Shown here one piece after another: positions 27,195 through 37,400 of a stretch of DNA of 58,866 nucleotides (the stretch's first letter is position 1; every line of letters begins with the position of its first letter). Made by a program: the position numbers and the translations under genes. The stretch comes from Candidatus Thorarchaeota archaeon (lineage in GTDB: Archaea; Asgardarchaeota; Thorarchaeia; Thorarchaeales; Thorarchaeaceae): contig PRDI01000050.1 of assembly GCA_003345595.1 (NCBI GenBank), positions 1-58,866 of the forward strand. The letters run 5' to 3'. The notes beneath the pieces are model-generated. The model saw only the letters and a program-made list of their open reading frames with translations, did no database searches and had not been told where the DNA came from.

Positions 27195-28250
27195 ACGTCC
27201 GAGCCTGATGACTACTATGCCGTCCTAGGAGTGAGCAGGTCCGCTTCCGAAGAGGAAATCAAGAAGGCATACAGGCATTTGGCTAAAGAGTATCATCCTG
27301 ACCTGCATCCGGGTGACAAGGCCGCTGAGGAGAAGTTCAAAAAGATCAACGAGGCCTACGAGGTCCTAAGCGACTCTGACAAACGTGCGAACTATGATAG
27401 GTATGGCACAGCAGACGCCAGTGGAATACGCTGGGACGCGGAATCCGGATTTGGAGACATTTTCAGTCAGATATTTCGGGACTTCTCAGGTTTTGGATTC
27501 GGCGATATGGGTGGTGGGGGACGCGCAGGCCCTCCACCTGGTGACAATCTTCGGGTCACAATCAAGCTGACATTCGAAGAGGCCTTCTTTGGCTCCGAGA
27601 AGGAGATTGCATTCCAGCGACTTGTGAAATGTGACACATGTGGAGGCTCGGGCGCCAAGCCTGGCTCAAGTCCCATCCGGTGCAAAACGTGCGGCGGACG
27701 CGGTCAGGTGGTCCGGTCCATGGGAGGATTCATGACGATAGCCCAAACGTGTCCCACATGTGGAGGCAGAGGCGAGTCTATAGGGTTTCCATGTTCCAAG
27801 TGCCGAGGCTCTGGTGTCATGAAAGAGAGAAGAGAGATCAAGATACCTGCGCCTGCAGGAGTGGAGGACGGAATGTACCAACGCATACGAGGAGGCGGAA
27901 ACTCTGGGCAGAGGGGTGGGCCGTATGGGGATCTCATTGTCGTATATGCGGTCGAAGCCGACCACAAGTTCAAGCGACGCGGTCTCCATATATATTCGGA
28001 AATGAGCATCCCCTTTCATATTGCAGTCCTCGGCGGCGAGGTCGAAGTGCCGACCATGTACGGTGTCAGTAAAATGAAAGTTGGAAAGGGCACGGAGTCG
28101 GGCAGCCTATTCCGTCTCAGAGAGAAAGGTGTTCATGCGGCGGATGGCAGGAAGGGTGACCAGCTCGTCCGCGTCAACATCAACGTGCCGAAGAGTCTCA
28201 CAAAGGAGCAACAGGAATACCTTCGGCGTTTCGAAGAAGTCTTCAGTTAG
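27195..28250 (+). CDS. dnaJ: DnaJ (Hsp40) co-chaperone with non-standard start
   Basis: Hsp40 type I: J domain ([18 protein letters not shown], with HPD in [10 protein letters not shown]), Gly/Phe-rich linker, four zinc-binding CxxCxGxG-type repeats ([32 protein letters not shown]) and the substrate-binding C-terminal domain. The J domain's first helix is encoded in frame from about 27207, but no ATG, GTG or TTG lies between the in-frame TGA at 27186 and GTG at 27231. ACG at 27195, with GAAGGTGA 6 bases upstream, is the best candidate start; a one-base error or frameshift joining the GTG at 27185 is the alternative. Starting at GTG 27231 would delete the DYYAVLG segment. The gene follows dnaK by 24 bases and its end overlaps the convergent gene by 4. 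Confidence 0.9.
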   Translation, partial: TSEPDDYYAVLGVSRSASEEEIKKAYRHLAKEYHPDLHPGDKAAEEKFKKINEAYEVLSDSDKRANYDRYGTADASGIRWDAESGFGDIFSQIFRDFSGFGFGDMGGGGRAGPPPGDNLRVTIKLTFEEAFFGSEKEIAFQRLVKCDTCGGSGAKPGSSPIRCKTCGGRGQVVRSMGGFMTIAQTCPTCGGRGESIGFPCSKCRGSGVMKERREIKIPAPAGVEDGMYQRIRGGGNSGQRGGPYGDLIVVYAVEADHKFKRRGLHIYSEMSIPFHIAVLGGEVEVPTMYGVSKMKVGKGTESGSLFRLREKGVHAADGRKGDQLVRVNINVPKSLTKEQQEYLRRFEEVFS

Positions 28251-28816
28251 AACTGAGCCGGCTTGCATAGGCACGCTCTCATCTTGAGGTCAGGGAAGCT
28301 GCTTGTGTTGACAGGGCGTACGATCCATGCTGTGTCCGCCCCTCTGCCAGTGCCTCCTATACAGATGACATCATTGTCTGTTGGAACGAGACCCGCATCC
28401 GCAGCCATCATGGCAATCTCAGCGCAGACCTTTGTTCCTTGGCCGAAGGTCCGATAGGCGACAGCGAGCAGTTCGCTGATTTCCCAGGTGCCCAGAGCTT
28501 TTCTTATACCTCTGGCGACTCCTGCGAAAGCATGAGTTGTAGTGAGCACTTGGCCGCCTAGACGCTCAATCTGTTTTCTCTTGTCCTCTCCGAGTTCGTT
28601 CTCATTTGGAGCGGCGAAGCCGGCTTGATGGGACACAGCGACTACTTTCTTTCCCTTTAGTGCCTGTGCGACTGCTATACCGGTGTCTCCCTTGGTGGTA
28701 GCCACTAAGACGTAGTCAATACCCGGATTGCTCTCCAGAAACTCACGCACGATAGATACTACTTCCGACGTGTGTTCAGATGACACTTGATCAAAGTACG
28801 TTGTACGGATATGCAT
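28247..28816 (-). CDS. Stand-alone pyruvate kinase alpha/beta (C-terminal) domain protein
   Basis: About 189 residues (198 if started at ATG 28843) with the fold of the regulatory C-terminal domain of pyruvate kinase and no catalytic barrel. Recognisable stretches are [63 protein letters not shown] and [20 protein letters not shown]. Such single-domain proteins occur in many archaea; their role is unknown, and a small-molecule (phosphosugar) binding role is inferred from the parent domain. It converges with dnaJ with a 4-base overlap and faces the long spacer containing the palindrome at 29142. Confidence 0.85.
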   Translation of the reverse strand: MHIRTTYFDQVSSEHTSEVVSIVREFLESNPGIDYVLVATTKGDTGIAVAQALKGKKVVAVSHQAGFAAPNENELGEDKRKQIERLGGQVLTTTHAFAGVARGIRKALGTWEISELLAVAYRTFGQGTKVCAEIAMMAADAGLVPTDNDVICIGGTGRGADTAWIVRPVNTSSFPDLKMRACLCKPAQF

Positions 28817-28843
28817 GAGTCGTTCAAAGTGCAGGTCCCACAT

Positions 28844-29383
28844 TAGGCTTGCCTTACCTTGGCAATCTTTCTTCAGCCCCTCGAAGACTGCATGCCTATG
28901 TCAGACGGCCGCTCTCCCCACAATGCATCACGTGGGGCCGGATTTAAGGCCGTGCATTGTCTTAGACAGGATGATGGGAATCTACGTTCTTTGAGGTTCG
29001 GTTCGGACACCAGCGTCATAACGGGTGCATCGGCTTTCGTTTTCACATGTTCTCGGTGAACAACCAATATGAATACAGAACAACTATTCCCCGCAGACCC
29101 TCCAAACGAGCCCTGGCTATTCTAGAGGGGCCAGAGTACGATCAGGTAGAGTGCCCTGTCACCGTTGAACGCTGACATGCACTCTGCCTGACGACAATGG
29201 GTCGACAAAGATGTATGAGTCGAATTCGGGTTTTGCCTTTCTTCGTCAAATAGGTGTTTCCTCTGTAGTATCTTGAGGCACTTCAGCTTCCGTTTGCGCG
29301 TATCTCGGCATTTCAGTTTCTCTGCAGCCGATTGCATTCACAAGACGAAAATAGCGGTGTACTCTGCCTGTTTCGTGACCATA
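28844..29383. other. Intergenic region of about 540 bases with palindrome
   Basis: The divergent spacer between the pyruvate-kinase-domain gene and the large unknown gene at 29384. I see no convincing coding region. It holds a short inverted repeat (CCCCAC at 28917-28922 against GTGGGG at 28931-28936), an AT-rich atttaagg near 28940 that could be a minus-strand TATA box, and the 50-base palindrome at 29142-29191. The aaaatag at about 29349 is a weak promoter candidate for the downstream gene. Confidence 0.5.
29142..29191. repeat. 50-base near-perfect palindrome (hairpin)
   Basis: The arms TCAGGTAGAGTGC (29142-29154) and GCACTCTGCCTGA (29179-29191) pair over 13 bp with one G-U. Inside, TGTCA (29157-29161) pairs with TGACA (29173-29177), and CG/CG pairs flank a short loop. 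No T-run follows, so a terminator is unlikely. It could be a structured RNA, a binding site for a regulator, or the remnant of a small mobile element. Confidence 0.7.
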
Positions 29384-31399
29384 ATGAACACGAAGCAGGG
29401 GTGCATAGGACCCATCAGACTTCATGTGGATGTGCCGCTGGTGCCTAGAGGGTACGCAAGCGGCGTTCTGACATGGACTCCAGAAGGTCCCACACTGAAG
29501 CTTGGTTCTGGCCAGTTGGTCCAGTGGCCAGATCAAAACGCAAGATATGGGCTTCATGAGAGGGTCATCATAAGGAAGCCAAGTGTGCCCGAAGCAAACC
29601 CACTTCCGAAGATGGCTATGATTAGATTGAACCCCGTCCTGATTGCTCGGCGGCAGTACAGCCCGTGCATTGTGCGCGCAGTTGAGGATATCTATCCTCC
29701 TTCCACTTATCATTGGAAGAGTAGGCTCGTTCGTGACGGGATTGACGCAGTCTTCGCGGTTCAGACGGTCGAAGGTTCTGATTTGTTCTGGCTGACCATA
29801 TTCGATTCCGAAACTGGATCCATCTATGAATCACATGAGATACACTCTCATGAGATATGGGTCATAGGAGTAAGAGAAGACTGGGAGATAGACCAGGAAA
29901 CAGAGCGCGCTGTCGCCCCCAGCAGTCCCGACCTTGCACGACTTCAGGCCTTGAAAGTCTTGGATGGTCTTCCGCCGTCCTGGAAGCGCATAGCGGCACT
30001 TACGGAAGGCGTTGCGATCCCCGGACTTCACAGAGGAGAAACGATGCGAGAATTCATGGATCAGCTGGTTCCCTCATCCTTTCCTCCCAACGTGAGAGAA
30101 GAGCTTATGGTGTTTCTGGCTTGGGTCACGAGAAGTGGGACACCCAATAGAGATCCCGTGGAGTTCCTTCAGAAACTCTCTTCTATGTCACTGCTGTGGC
30201 GGCTCTGCGCAGGGCACTTTCGTTGTATTCTGGATGGCGTCAGCAGTCCTCCTTATGTCAAGGTCTTCAACCTCGCGGCGAATGGCCATTTGAAGATGCC
30301 TCGGAGAGCACCTCCTGTGGCCGCAGGAACGTCCGCCTCGATGATGATTTGGTACAAACTCGCAGAACAGTTTCCTGACTGGAGGAACAGACCGATCCAA
30401 TTCGCCAAGAAACTGAATGATTCGGGGGCCGTGGTGACGAAACTGCCTGTGTCAAAGTCCGAAGCACACAGTAGTGCGAAGGCTTGGGGTGACAGGCTCG
30501 CCATACTGTCACACGGTCTCTTGCTCAGAACCTACGTGAATCCGGAACCGATTGGATTACACCATATCGTCTATGTGGGACGGGCCCATGGGTGGCCCCA
30601 CAAACACCTTGCATGGTCAGCTCGTTTAGAGGGTTCGGGTGGTATCTATCCTCATGTGGATCTCATGGTGATGCCGCAGACGGCAGTGGAGCGAGTCCGA
30701 AGACAGAGAATCAGACTGATTGAGTCGAAGTGGTCAACGCGAGCCACCAATCTGAGGCTGTTTGACGAGAGGAGAAGGCAATGGGTAGTGTCGACAAAGC
30801 GAATCGTTGATTCGCTTGACAGACATGGATCGATGCAGCTGCTTACAAGGGATTTCGGCGGTTCGGCTGAGTCCACTATTCAGCCTGTGACTGGAACCGA
30901 GTCGAAAGCTCTGGATGCTGTTTCCGGTGACATGTACTTGACACTAAGCGAGAGTAACAGGTATTGGTCTTACGTAGGCCTTGACCGAAAAGTGTTCCAG
31001 GCCACTCTGACTTCGCTCAGGGATCGTGGAGTGGTACGATTGCAGTATGGTACGGTACTGGAAGGAGTCGCCACGGTGTTTGCAATGGCTCAAGGCCCCG
31101 CGGACCGCGTTTGCAGTCTGGCTCGGTCACTACTCTTACATGCTCCGTCGACGCTGGTCGAGATGGCTGACGACGGCGGGATTTGTCTAGCTATGTTACG
31201 AATCCCTGAGATGAAAGTCCACGAACTTACGGCCTCAATGCTGGAAGCAGCGTCAGACAGTGAGGTGCGTCTCTCATGCTCAAGGGTGATTTCCTACACT
31301 GGCTACATGCGCAGTCTATACCGGCGACTTCTCAGACCTGATGGAACTTGGGATGATGATGTTTCTGCAATGTTGAGTCAACAAAGAACATCGCCCTAA
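29384..31399 (+). CDS. Large unknown protein with winged-helix-like and C-terminal paired domain
   Basis: About 671 residues from ATG 29384; the frame is open from a TTG at 29273, but the extra N-terminus looks non-coding (Arg/Phe-rich). No family was recognised. The protein is soluble, without signal peptide. Residues about 515-565 resemble a winged helix (WSYVGLDRKVFQATLTSLRD followed by VVRLQYG), and residues 565-660 form an alpha/beta domain ending in a Tyr/Trp-rich segment (YTGYMRSLYRRLL, then GTWDDD). The same pair of elements ends the protein at 40216-42090, including the spacing and the final YMxxLxRxx-W pattern, so the two appear to be paralogues. A DNA-binding role is inferred. The gene lies tail-to-tail with the giant surface protein gene. 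Confidence 0.75.
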   Translation: MNTKQGCIGPIRLHVDVPLVPRGYASGVLTWTPEGPTLKLGSGQLVQWPDQNARYGLHERVIIRKPSVPEANPLPKMAMIRLNPVLIARRQYSPCIVRAVEDIYPPSTYHWKSRLVRDGIDAVFAVQTVEGSDLFWLTIFDSETGSIYESHEIHSHEIWVIGVREDWEIDQETERAVAPSSPDLARLQALKVLDGLPPSWKRIAALTEGVAIPGLHRGETMREFMDQLVPSSFPPNVREELMVFLAWVTRSGTPNRDPVEFLQKLSSMSLLWRLCAGHFRCILDGVSSPPYVKVFNLAANGHLKMPRRAPPVAAGTSASMMIWYKLAEQFPDWRNRPIQFAKKLNDSGAVVTKLPVSKSEAHSSAKAWGDRLAILSHGLLLRTYVNPEPIGLHHIVYVGRAHGWPHKHLAWSARLEGSGGIYPHVDLMVMPQTAVERVRRQRIRLIESKWSTRATNLRLFDERRRQWVVSTKRIVDSLDRHGSMQLLTRDFGGSAESTIQPVTGTESKALDAVSGDMYLTLSESNRYWSYVGLDRKVFQATLTSLRDRGVVRLQYGTVLEGVATVFAMAQGPADRVCSLARSLLLHAPSTLVEMADDGGICLAMLRIPEMKVHELTASMLEAASDSEVRLSCSRVISYTGYMRSLYRRLLRPDGTWDDDVSAMLSQQRTSP

Positions 31400-31435
31400 T
31401 TACGAATCTCGCTGTTCGCTGTGTCTGACCTTCGT

Positions 31436-34400
31436 CTATTCCTCCCAGTCAATCGGCATTGTCTGTATCAGGCTTCTCAGTTTCCTTCTGACTGCAAGTC
31501 CAAGAATCGACACAATCCCTGTTTCCGCGACGACATATGTTGTGCCTGCGTCCGTCTGTATCAGCATGATGGCGTTCCTGGCATAGAATACTAAGGGCTC
31601 GGTATGTGACATGACGATTGGAAGACCAGAGAGTGTGACCTTAAGCCTGTACGTACCTTCTTCGACCGGCAGGAATCCTAGCTCTACCTCTCCATGGTCT
31701 GAAACCACGGAAACCCATGTATCCATGGTTCTATTGCTGGGTGCGAAGAGCGTGATATTGAGAATTCCTCGCCATTCCGCTGTCACACCGATGACTGTCG
31801 AGATCACTGTCACGGAGCCGCCAAGTCCCTGGTACAATGCGGGTTCTTCTCGGAACTGAATGGTTACGACAGGGACCAGCACCAAGTTGGCTGTCACTGT
31901 GCAAGGTGCTAGAAGATGCGAGCCATTGTAGGAAGCCAGGATTGTATAATTGCCGGCGAACAGCCCTTTCAAGGTCAGACGAGCGGTGCCCCTACTGTCT
32001 GTTGTGACGACCTCTGTTGACTCAAAGGTACTGTTCATTGTGAAGATAATTGACACATTGGTGCCACTGACTCTTCCTGCCTGACGGGTCAGAGTAATCG
32101 ACAATTGAACCACGTCATCACAGTTGACAGGGCTTGGAGCATTCAGCTCTATCCACGTTTCGTACCTTGTCAGTGTCACAATCACAGCGGCTGTCCAATT
32201 GAAGTATGTGCTGCCTTCCACAACAAGACCGAGCGAGTAGTTGCCTGTCTGTGAGGGAACCCACTCTACATGGATGCCTCCTCCAACCACTGCGACAGCG
32301 GTCCGATTTGTGAGGGGGCTTCCGTAGACCTCTCTTCCATCGGGAGCATAGAGGCTGACGTATGCGAGGAGCCCGGTGGTCACTTCGCCAAGAGAGTCGA
32401 TGACAATAAACTCGACAATGTGTGTTCGCCCTATGATGCCTGATAGCGACTGGCTGGTGACACTGATATTCGTTTTGGCTGTCACATAGAACACTACAGA
32501 GGCATTGCAGCCGAGCCACAGCCGAGAGTCAACGACGGACGCGTTTAATGAATAGCGGCCAACACTGAGGCCTCTCAAGGATATGCTCAGGAGAGATCCA
32601 TTGATGGAAATCCGATCGATCAGCTTGACAGTGCCTTCGGGGCCTCTCAAACTGAGAGATGGACTCAAGACGTCGATGGGCAGGCTCAACCTACATTCAT
32701 CGAGAACATGAAGCGCGATTACAGTATTGTCCGCTCTGTCAATGTGGTCGGGACATTCGATGCTCAGGCCTGTTATTCCTGTGGCCCATAATGCCACAGC
32801 ACTCTCAGTTGGGAGATAGTGCGTGGTACCCAAGAAGCTGACAACAACTGTGAAGTTGCCCATTCTTGAGAGAGTAACGTTGAGCCATACGGGTCCTTGG
32901 CCGGTTTGAATGACATTACCGACTGACATGAGTCCGCCAATCTGATGATAGATCTCGAACTTCATGCTGAATCCTTCCATGGGTGTGCTCTGTGAGTCAC
33001 ATAGCAGAAGGAGAAGACAGGCTGGGTTTCTCACTGCCACGATGTCATCAGAGTTCGTCAACTCGATAGTCAGAGTGGTCCCAAGCATTACGTCGATTTG
33101 GGTCGTTGTGCTGACTGGCAAGTAGACTCCAATGCCCCTGAATCTGACTTCCAGGTTCCAGACCCCCAGCTGTTCGATAGTCACACTCCAAGTCACATAG
33201 CCCGTCGTATTGCTCTGGGCCTGAATGGGACCGATCGCACTGCTGCCCGGTCCATCTAGTAGCATCTCCAGAGCTCTTCCTGAGAGGGGCACACCTCCAT
33301 CATCAAGAAGCAATGCGACAACGATTAGAGTTCCGCCAACTTGCAGCTGACGGTCTTTGACAGTTGTCTCAAGTATTGTGATGGTGTAGACTGTGTGAAT
33401 GCTCGAGTCGGAGAAGGGGCGAACAGACACCGACCCGGCGCACGAAATCTCAACGGTGTATAGACCTGCTAGATCGGGTTTGAAGGGCACTACAGCAATT
33501 CCGCCGTAGATCGGTACTGTGATTGAAGATGAAAGGGCACCCAGTCTAACCTGTTGCCCAAAGGGATCATAGAGTTTCACCACGACATTGACTGAATCGA
33601 TTGGTCTTCCCAATTGATCACTCAATGCAATTGTGATGTTGGCAAGACGATTGGAGCATGCAGGTGCCGGTGTGAAACTGACCGCGACTTGGCATCCCGT
33701 CGTGACTGTGAATTGCTCTTGCGTGTCGCAGCGTAAGAGATACTCGTCCGGAGTCGGCCCGACTTGCAGGGTCAATATGCCGTGGGCGTGACTCGCCGTG
33801 TAGACTGTTCGAGCGACACCTGACCCATTAGTCAGAGTTTCTATGCTCCACACAGGCACAAGGTCGACACCCAAGACGACGAAACGCACTGATATGTCAC
33901 GAACTTGACCCGATGATAACAACACGTAGACTAGGGTCACATTGTCGAATAGACTGACCTGTTGCGGTGCAAGAGTTGTTCTTCCGCTGGCGACCTCCAT
34001 GATTGAAACTTGACCCGTGACAGAGCTCGCATAGTAATAGACATCACCGGGATGCATCAGTTTCAATGTGACGAGCCCGCGGACAAGAGGAGTCACACAG
34101 ACAGACAAGGGAATATAATCACTCCTCACCTGATCTTCGAAGATCACTGTGCCGTTCTGTTCAACTGAAAAGAGGAGAACGCGGCCTGGAACATGATTGC
34201 CTTGAGAATCGAACAGACTCAGGTTGACGCATAGCGCCTCTCCGGCTAATGACAAAACTGGATGTTGCAGGACTGGGTCTGTTACTGTGTAGACCCTTTG
34301 AGGCTCTGACCGGCTCACGTGCCCGTTGAGCCCATCTCCCAGAAACGTTGCATTGATCACAAAGTCGCCAATGGAGTTGAAGTCGTACACCAAGGTGCAC

Positions 34401-37400
34401 TTGCCGGCGGAGCCAGTGGTCTTCAGAGAGTAGACAAGGACTGAACCGTCTGCCGCACTCAATGTCACTGCTATCTCGCCGCCGAGAATCGGATTCCCTG
34501 CGTAGTCTGATAGTGTAACGACGACACCCACTGCTGAACCCTGCATAACAGGCTGACCAGGGGTCATGAGATCCATTATGGTCCTGCCAAGGACCGTACG
34601 TTCCACCACGGTCGATGTTTGAAGAAGCCACTCCTGAGCAGGGAGTGTGGCATTGACCAGAAGATACCCTGGTCTGGAAACGACAAGCCTGATTACAAGG
34701 GTTCCATCAACAGAAGTTGTGTTAGTTGTCGTGAGTATAGGTTCTCCGTCTAACGAGGCAACTACTGTCAGCGTGACTCCAATGAGAGCCGATTGGTTCT
34801 GTCCATTTACTCCTATAGTGACTATGAAGACATCAGGAGCTTCTCTTTCGAGAGGCAGTTCGACCTCCAGATGCGCCGACTCGACGACTCTGACCTCTAT
34901 TGTTGAGTCAGCTGACTCATACCAGTCTTGACGAGCGCAGGCTGCCAAGATCGTGTTGTCGCCCCTCGTGACCGGCGTCCAGAGAATCCGCATGGACCCA
35001 TCATCAGTCACACCACTGGTTTCCAGGTCGAGTGCACCCCAGCTGTTTCTCACTGTCAGAGTGAGAATGAGGCCTGACACGTTTCTTCCTAGGTGATCTG
35101 AAACAACAATCACGATCCAGCCGACTTCGTTCACTCGTAGACTCCCGATCGTCGATATAGTGAGTGTCAGTGGGACTCTGAGTTCGAATTCAAACGAAGC
35201 AGATGCAGATCCTCTGGACGGAGTCGAATCGCAGACTGCCGCTAACGTATATAATCCTGCAGTGCTGCCCGACCACTGGAGGGACACATAACCAGTGGAG
35301 TTTGTGTACAAGATTTCTTGTAGTATGATTGTGGAAGGAACGAAAGTGAGCATAAGGAAGACTTGCCTATTACCGACAGCTGTTCCTTTGGAGTCTGTCA
35401 CGCGTACCCAGAGGTTCCATGTGTTTCCCACCAAGGTTTCATGACCGATGCCTCCGACCGTGATGTCAGTCTTGGACCATGACATCAATCCTGCTCTTGC
35501 GAATGACTGAAGAAGCATCCGGGATGTGTAGAACTCTGCGTCCAGCATATAGGCTCCATTGTCGGCGAGCATTATCGTCACCGAGATGTGTCCCGTGGAA
35601 TTCGTAGTGAGTACCGTGTCCATCAGTATGTTGAGTGATGGAGTCATTACTGTAATGTGCACGGAGTAACCTGAGAGTGAATCTCCTGATGCTGTGGACA
35701 GTCTGCATGCGACGCTCACGCTGCTGTACTGGTCTTGGACTGCAGGACTCATCCAATCCAAGACTGTGTTCTCATACACTCGAATGACGCCATTAGCGTC
35801 TGATTCCATAAGACTGCCGTTTCCTCGGAAGAGAAGTGAGTATGTGAAGTTGCCTCGGCGCTGCGGAGTCCAATACGAGGGATTGCACGATGTCGTGCTT
35901 TGGTGAATGACCTCCCCGGTCGCACTCAGGACAATGAGGGTGACTTGTTGGAATTCTATTCTGGTATCATTGACAGTGTATTGAAGCGTCCAGTCTATAC
36001 CAATGACTTCCGATACATTCCCACTGACAAGTTCAGGGGCTGTAAGACGGGTAGAAACGGGCTCGTATATGGTGATTCTGTCTTGCAGCACGAGATTCGA
36101 ACAATAGAGTCTTGATACAGTCACAGTTAGGTTGTGTGTCCTTGTTGTGACTCCACTCGTCGGGATAGAGAACGCGAATGGTGACTCACTCACATACTCC
36201 CATTGCTGGTAGTCGGGCGGGTCGCCAAGTGTGAGTGTAATCTGAGACTGTCCGACTGGCTGGCCCGTGTCCAAGGCCCAGTCCAGAGTGCCATTGAGGA
36301 GTTGTCCTGCCAGCACTGTTATTGTTTCCAAGTTCAAGTGGCCCTGAAGCACTCCAGACACCTTGACAGGAACACAGTCGAATCCCCTCGAAGAACCGAA
36401 GTCGCAGATAATCACGGAGATGTTCCAGTGACCCAGAGCATGTTCGCTGTCGGGCACAGGCACAGTAATTGTGTCCTCGTTCGCGACATTCTCGAAGAGC
36501 CACCATGCTTCGAAGGTCTGTGCGAGCACAGTATGCGTGCTGGACTGTGAAACTATTGAGACGCCTACGCTAAGGCTTCTGCCAGCCTCGACGGTGTCAA
36601 ATGCTGTTGCTTCAATTGTGTTGATTGACGAACTCCGCACACGAGTGCGCAGACCGAGCGTTGAGACCATCTCAAACACGCCTGCAGTGTACACTGGCTG
36701 CCAGAGTTCAGTCGAGTTGGCCCAACCCGATGACAAAGGTTGCGCTCCAAGCGAATTGAGGACCATGTCTGCGTTGACAACGTTCAAGTTGGCCGAGAAA
36801 CCTGACGCGTTTAGAAGAGCAAGAGTTGCAACATCTCTGCTGAGCGCCCAGAGATCGTTGTACTGTATCCTTGATTCAATCGTCGCCGCCAGTTCCTGAG
36901 CCATCTCGCTGCTCAGCACGCCCAGTCTGATAGCGGTCCGCGTGGACAGCCAGTCAATCGCTGATTGCTGGCCAGCGAACGGCCTCAAGGTCCATCCTGT
37001 TGTGGACCAGTACCCGGACGCATAGCTGGCAGCGACGGATGACTCCAGGCTCGCTCTGTAAGGCACCGCATCAAGCGAGTCCAGCAGATAGAACGCCTCA
37101 ACCGCAGCGGCGGTGTACTGCATATGGGCGGTGCCGGCCGTTGTCGCTGCCTTGAAGTGCCCCGTGCTGCTTTGAGATTGAGCAAGATACGACACAGTGG
37201 ATGACACGACACCCGATGTCAACTGGGCGCCGAGCGCAGATGACATGGCGACTCCAAAGTACTGAGTCCACACGCTCTGCATCCTGTACTGGGTGGGTCC
37301 GTACTCGAGCGCAGTCACTGCGGTGACGCTACTCGGATACTGCAGCCATCCAACCAGAGAGTCAGCATACCCCCTTGCAAGGACATAATTAACAGATCCC

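Noticed and set aside
28844..29383. tRNA or snoRNA-like gene in the spacer
   Set aside because: No cloverleaf with a TTCRANT arm or CCA end, and no C/D or H/ACA boxes were found; only the palindrome stands out.
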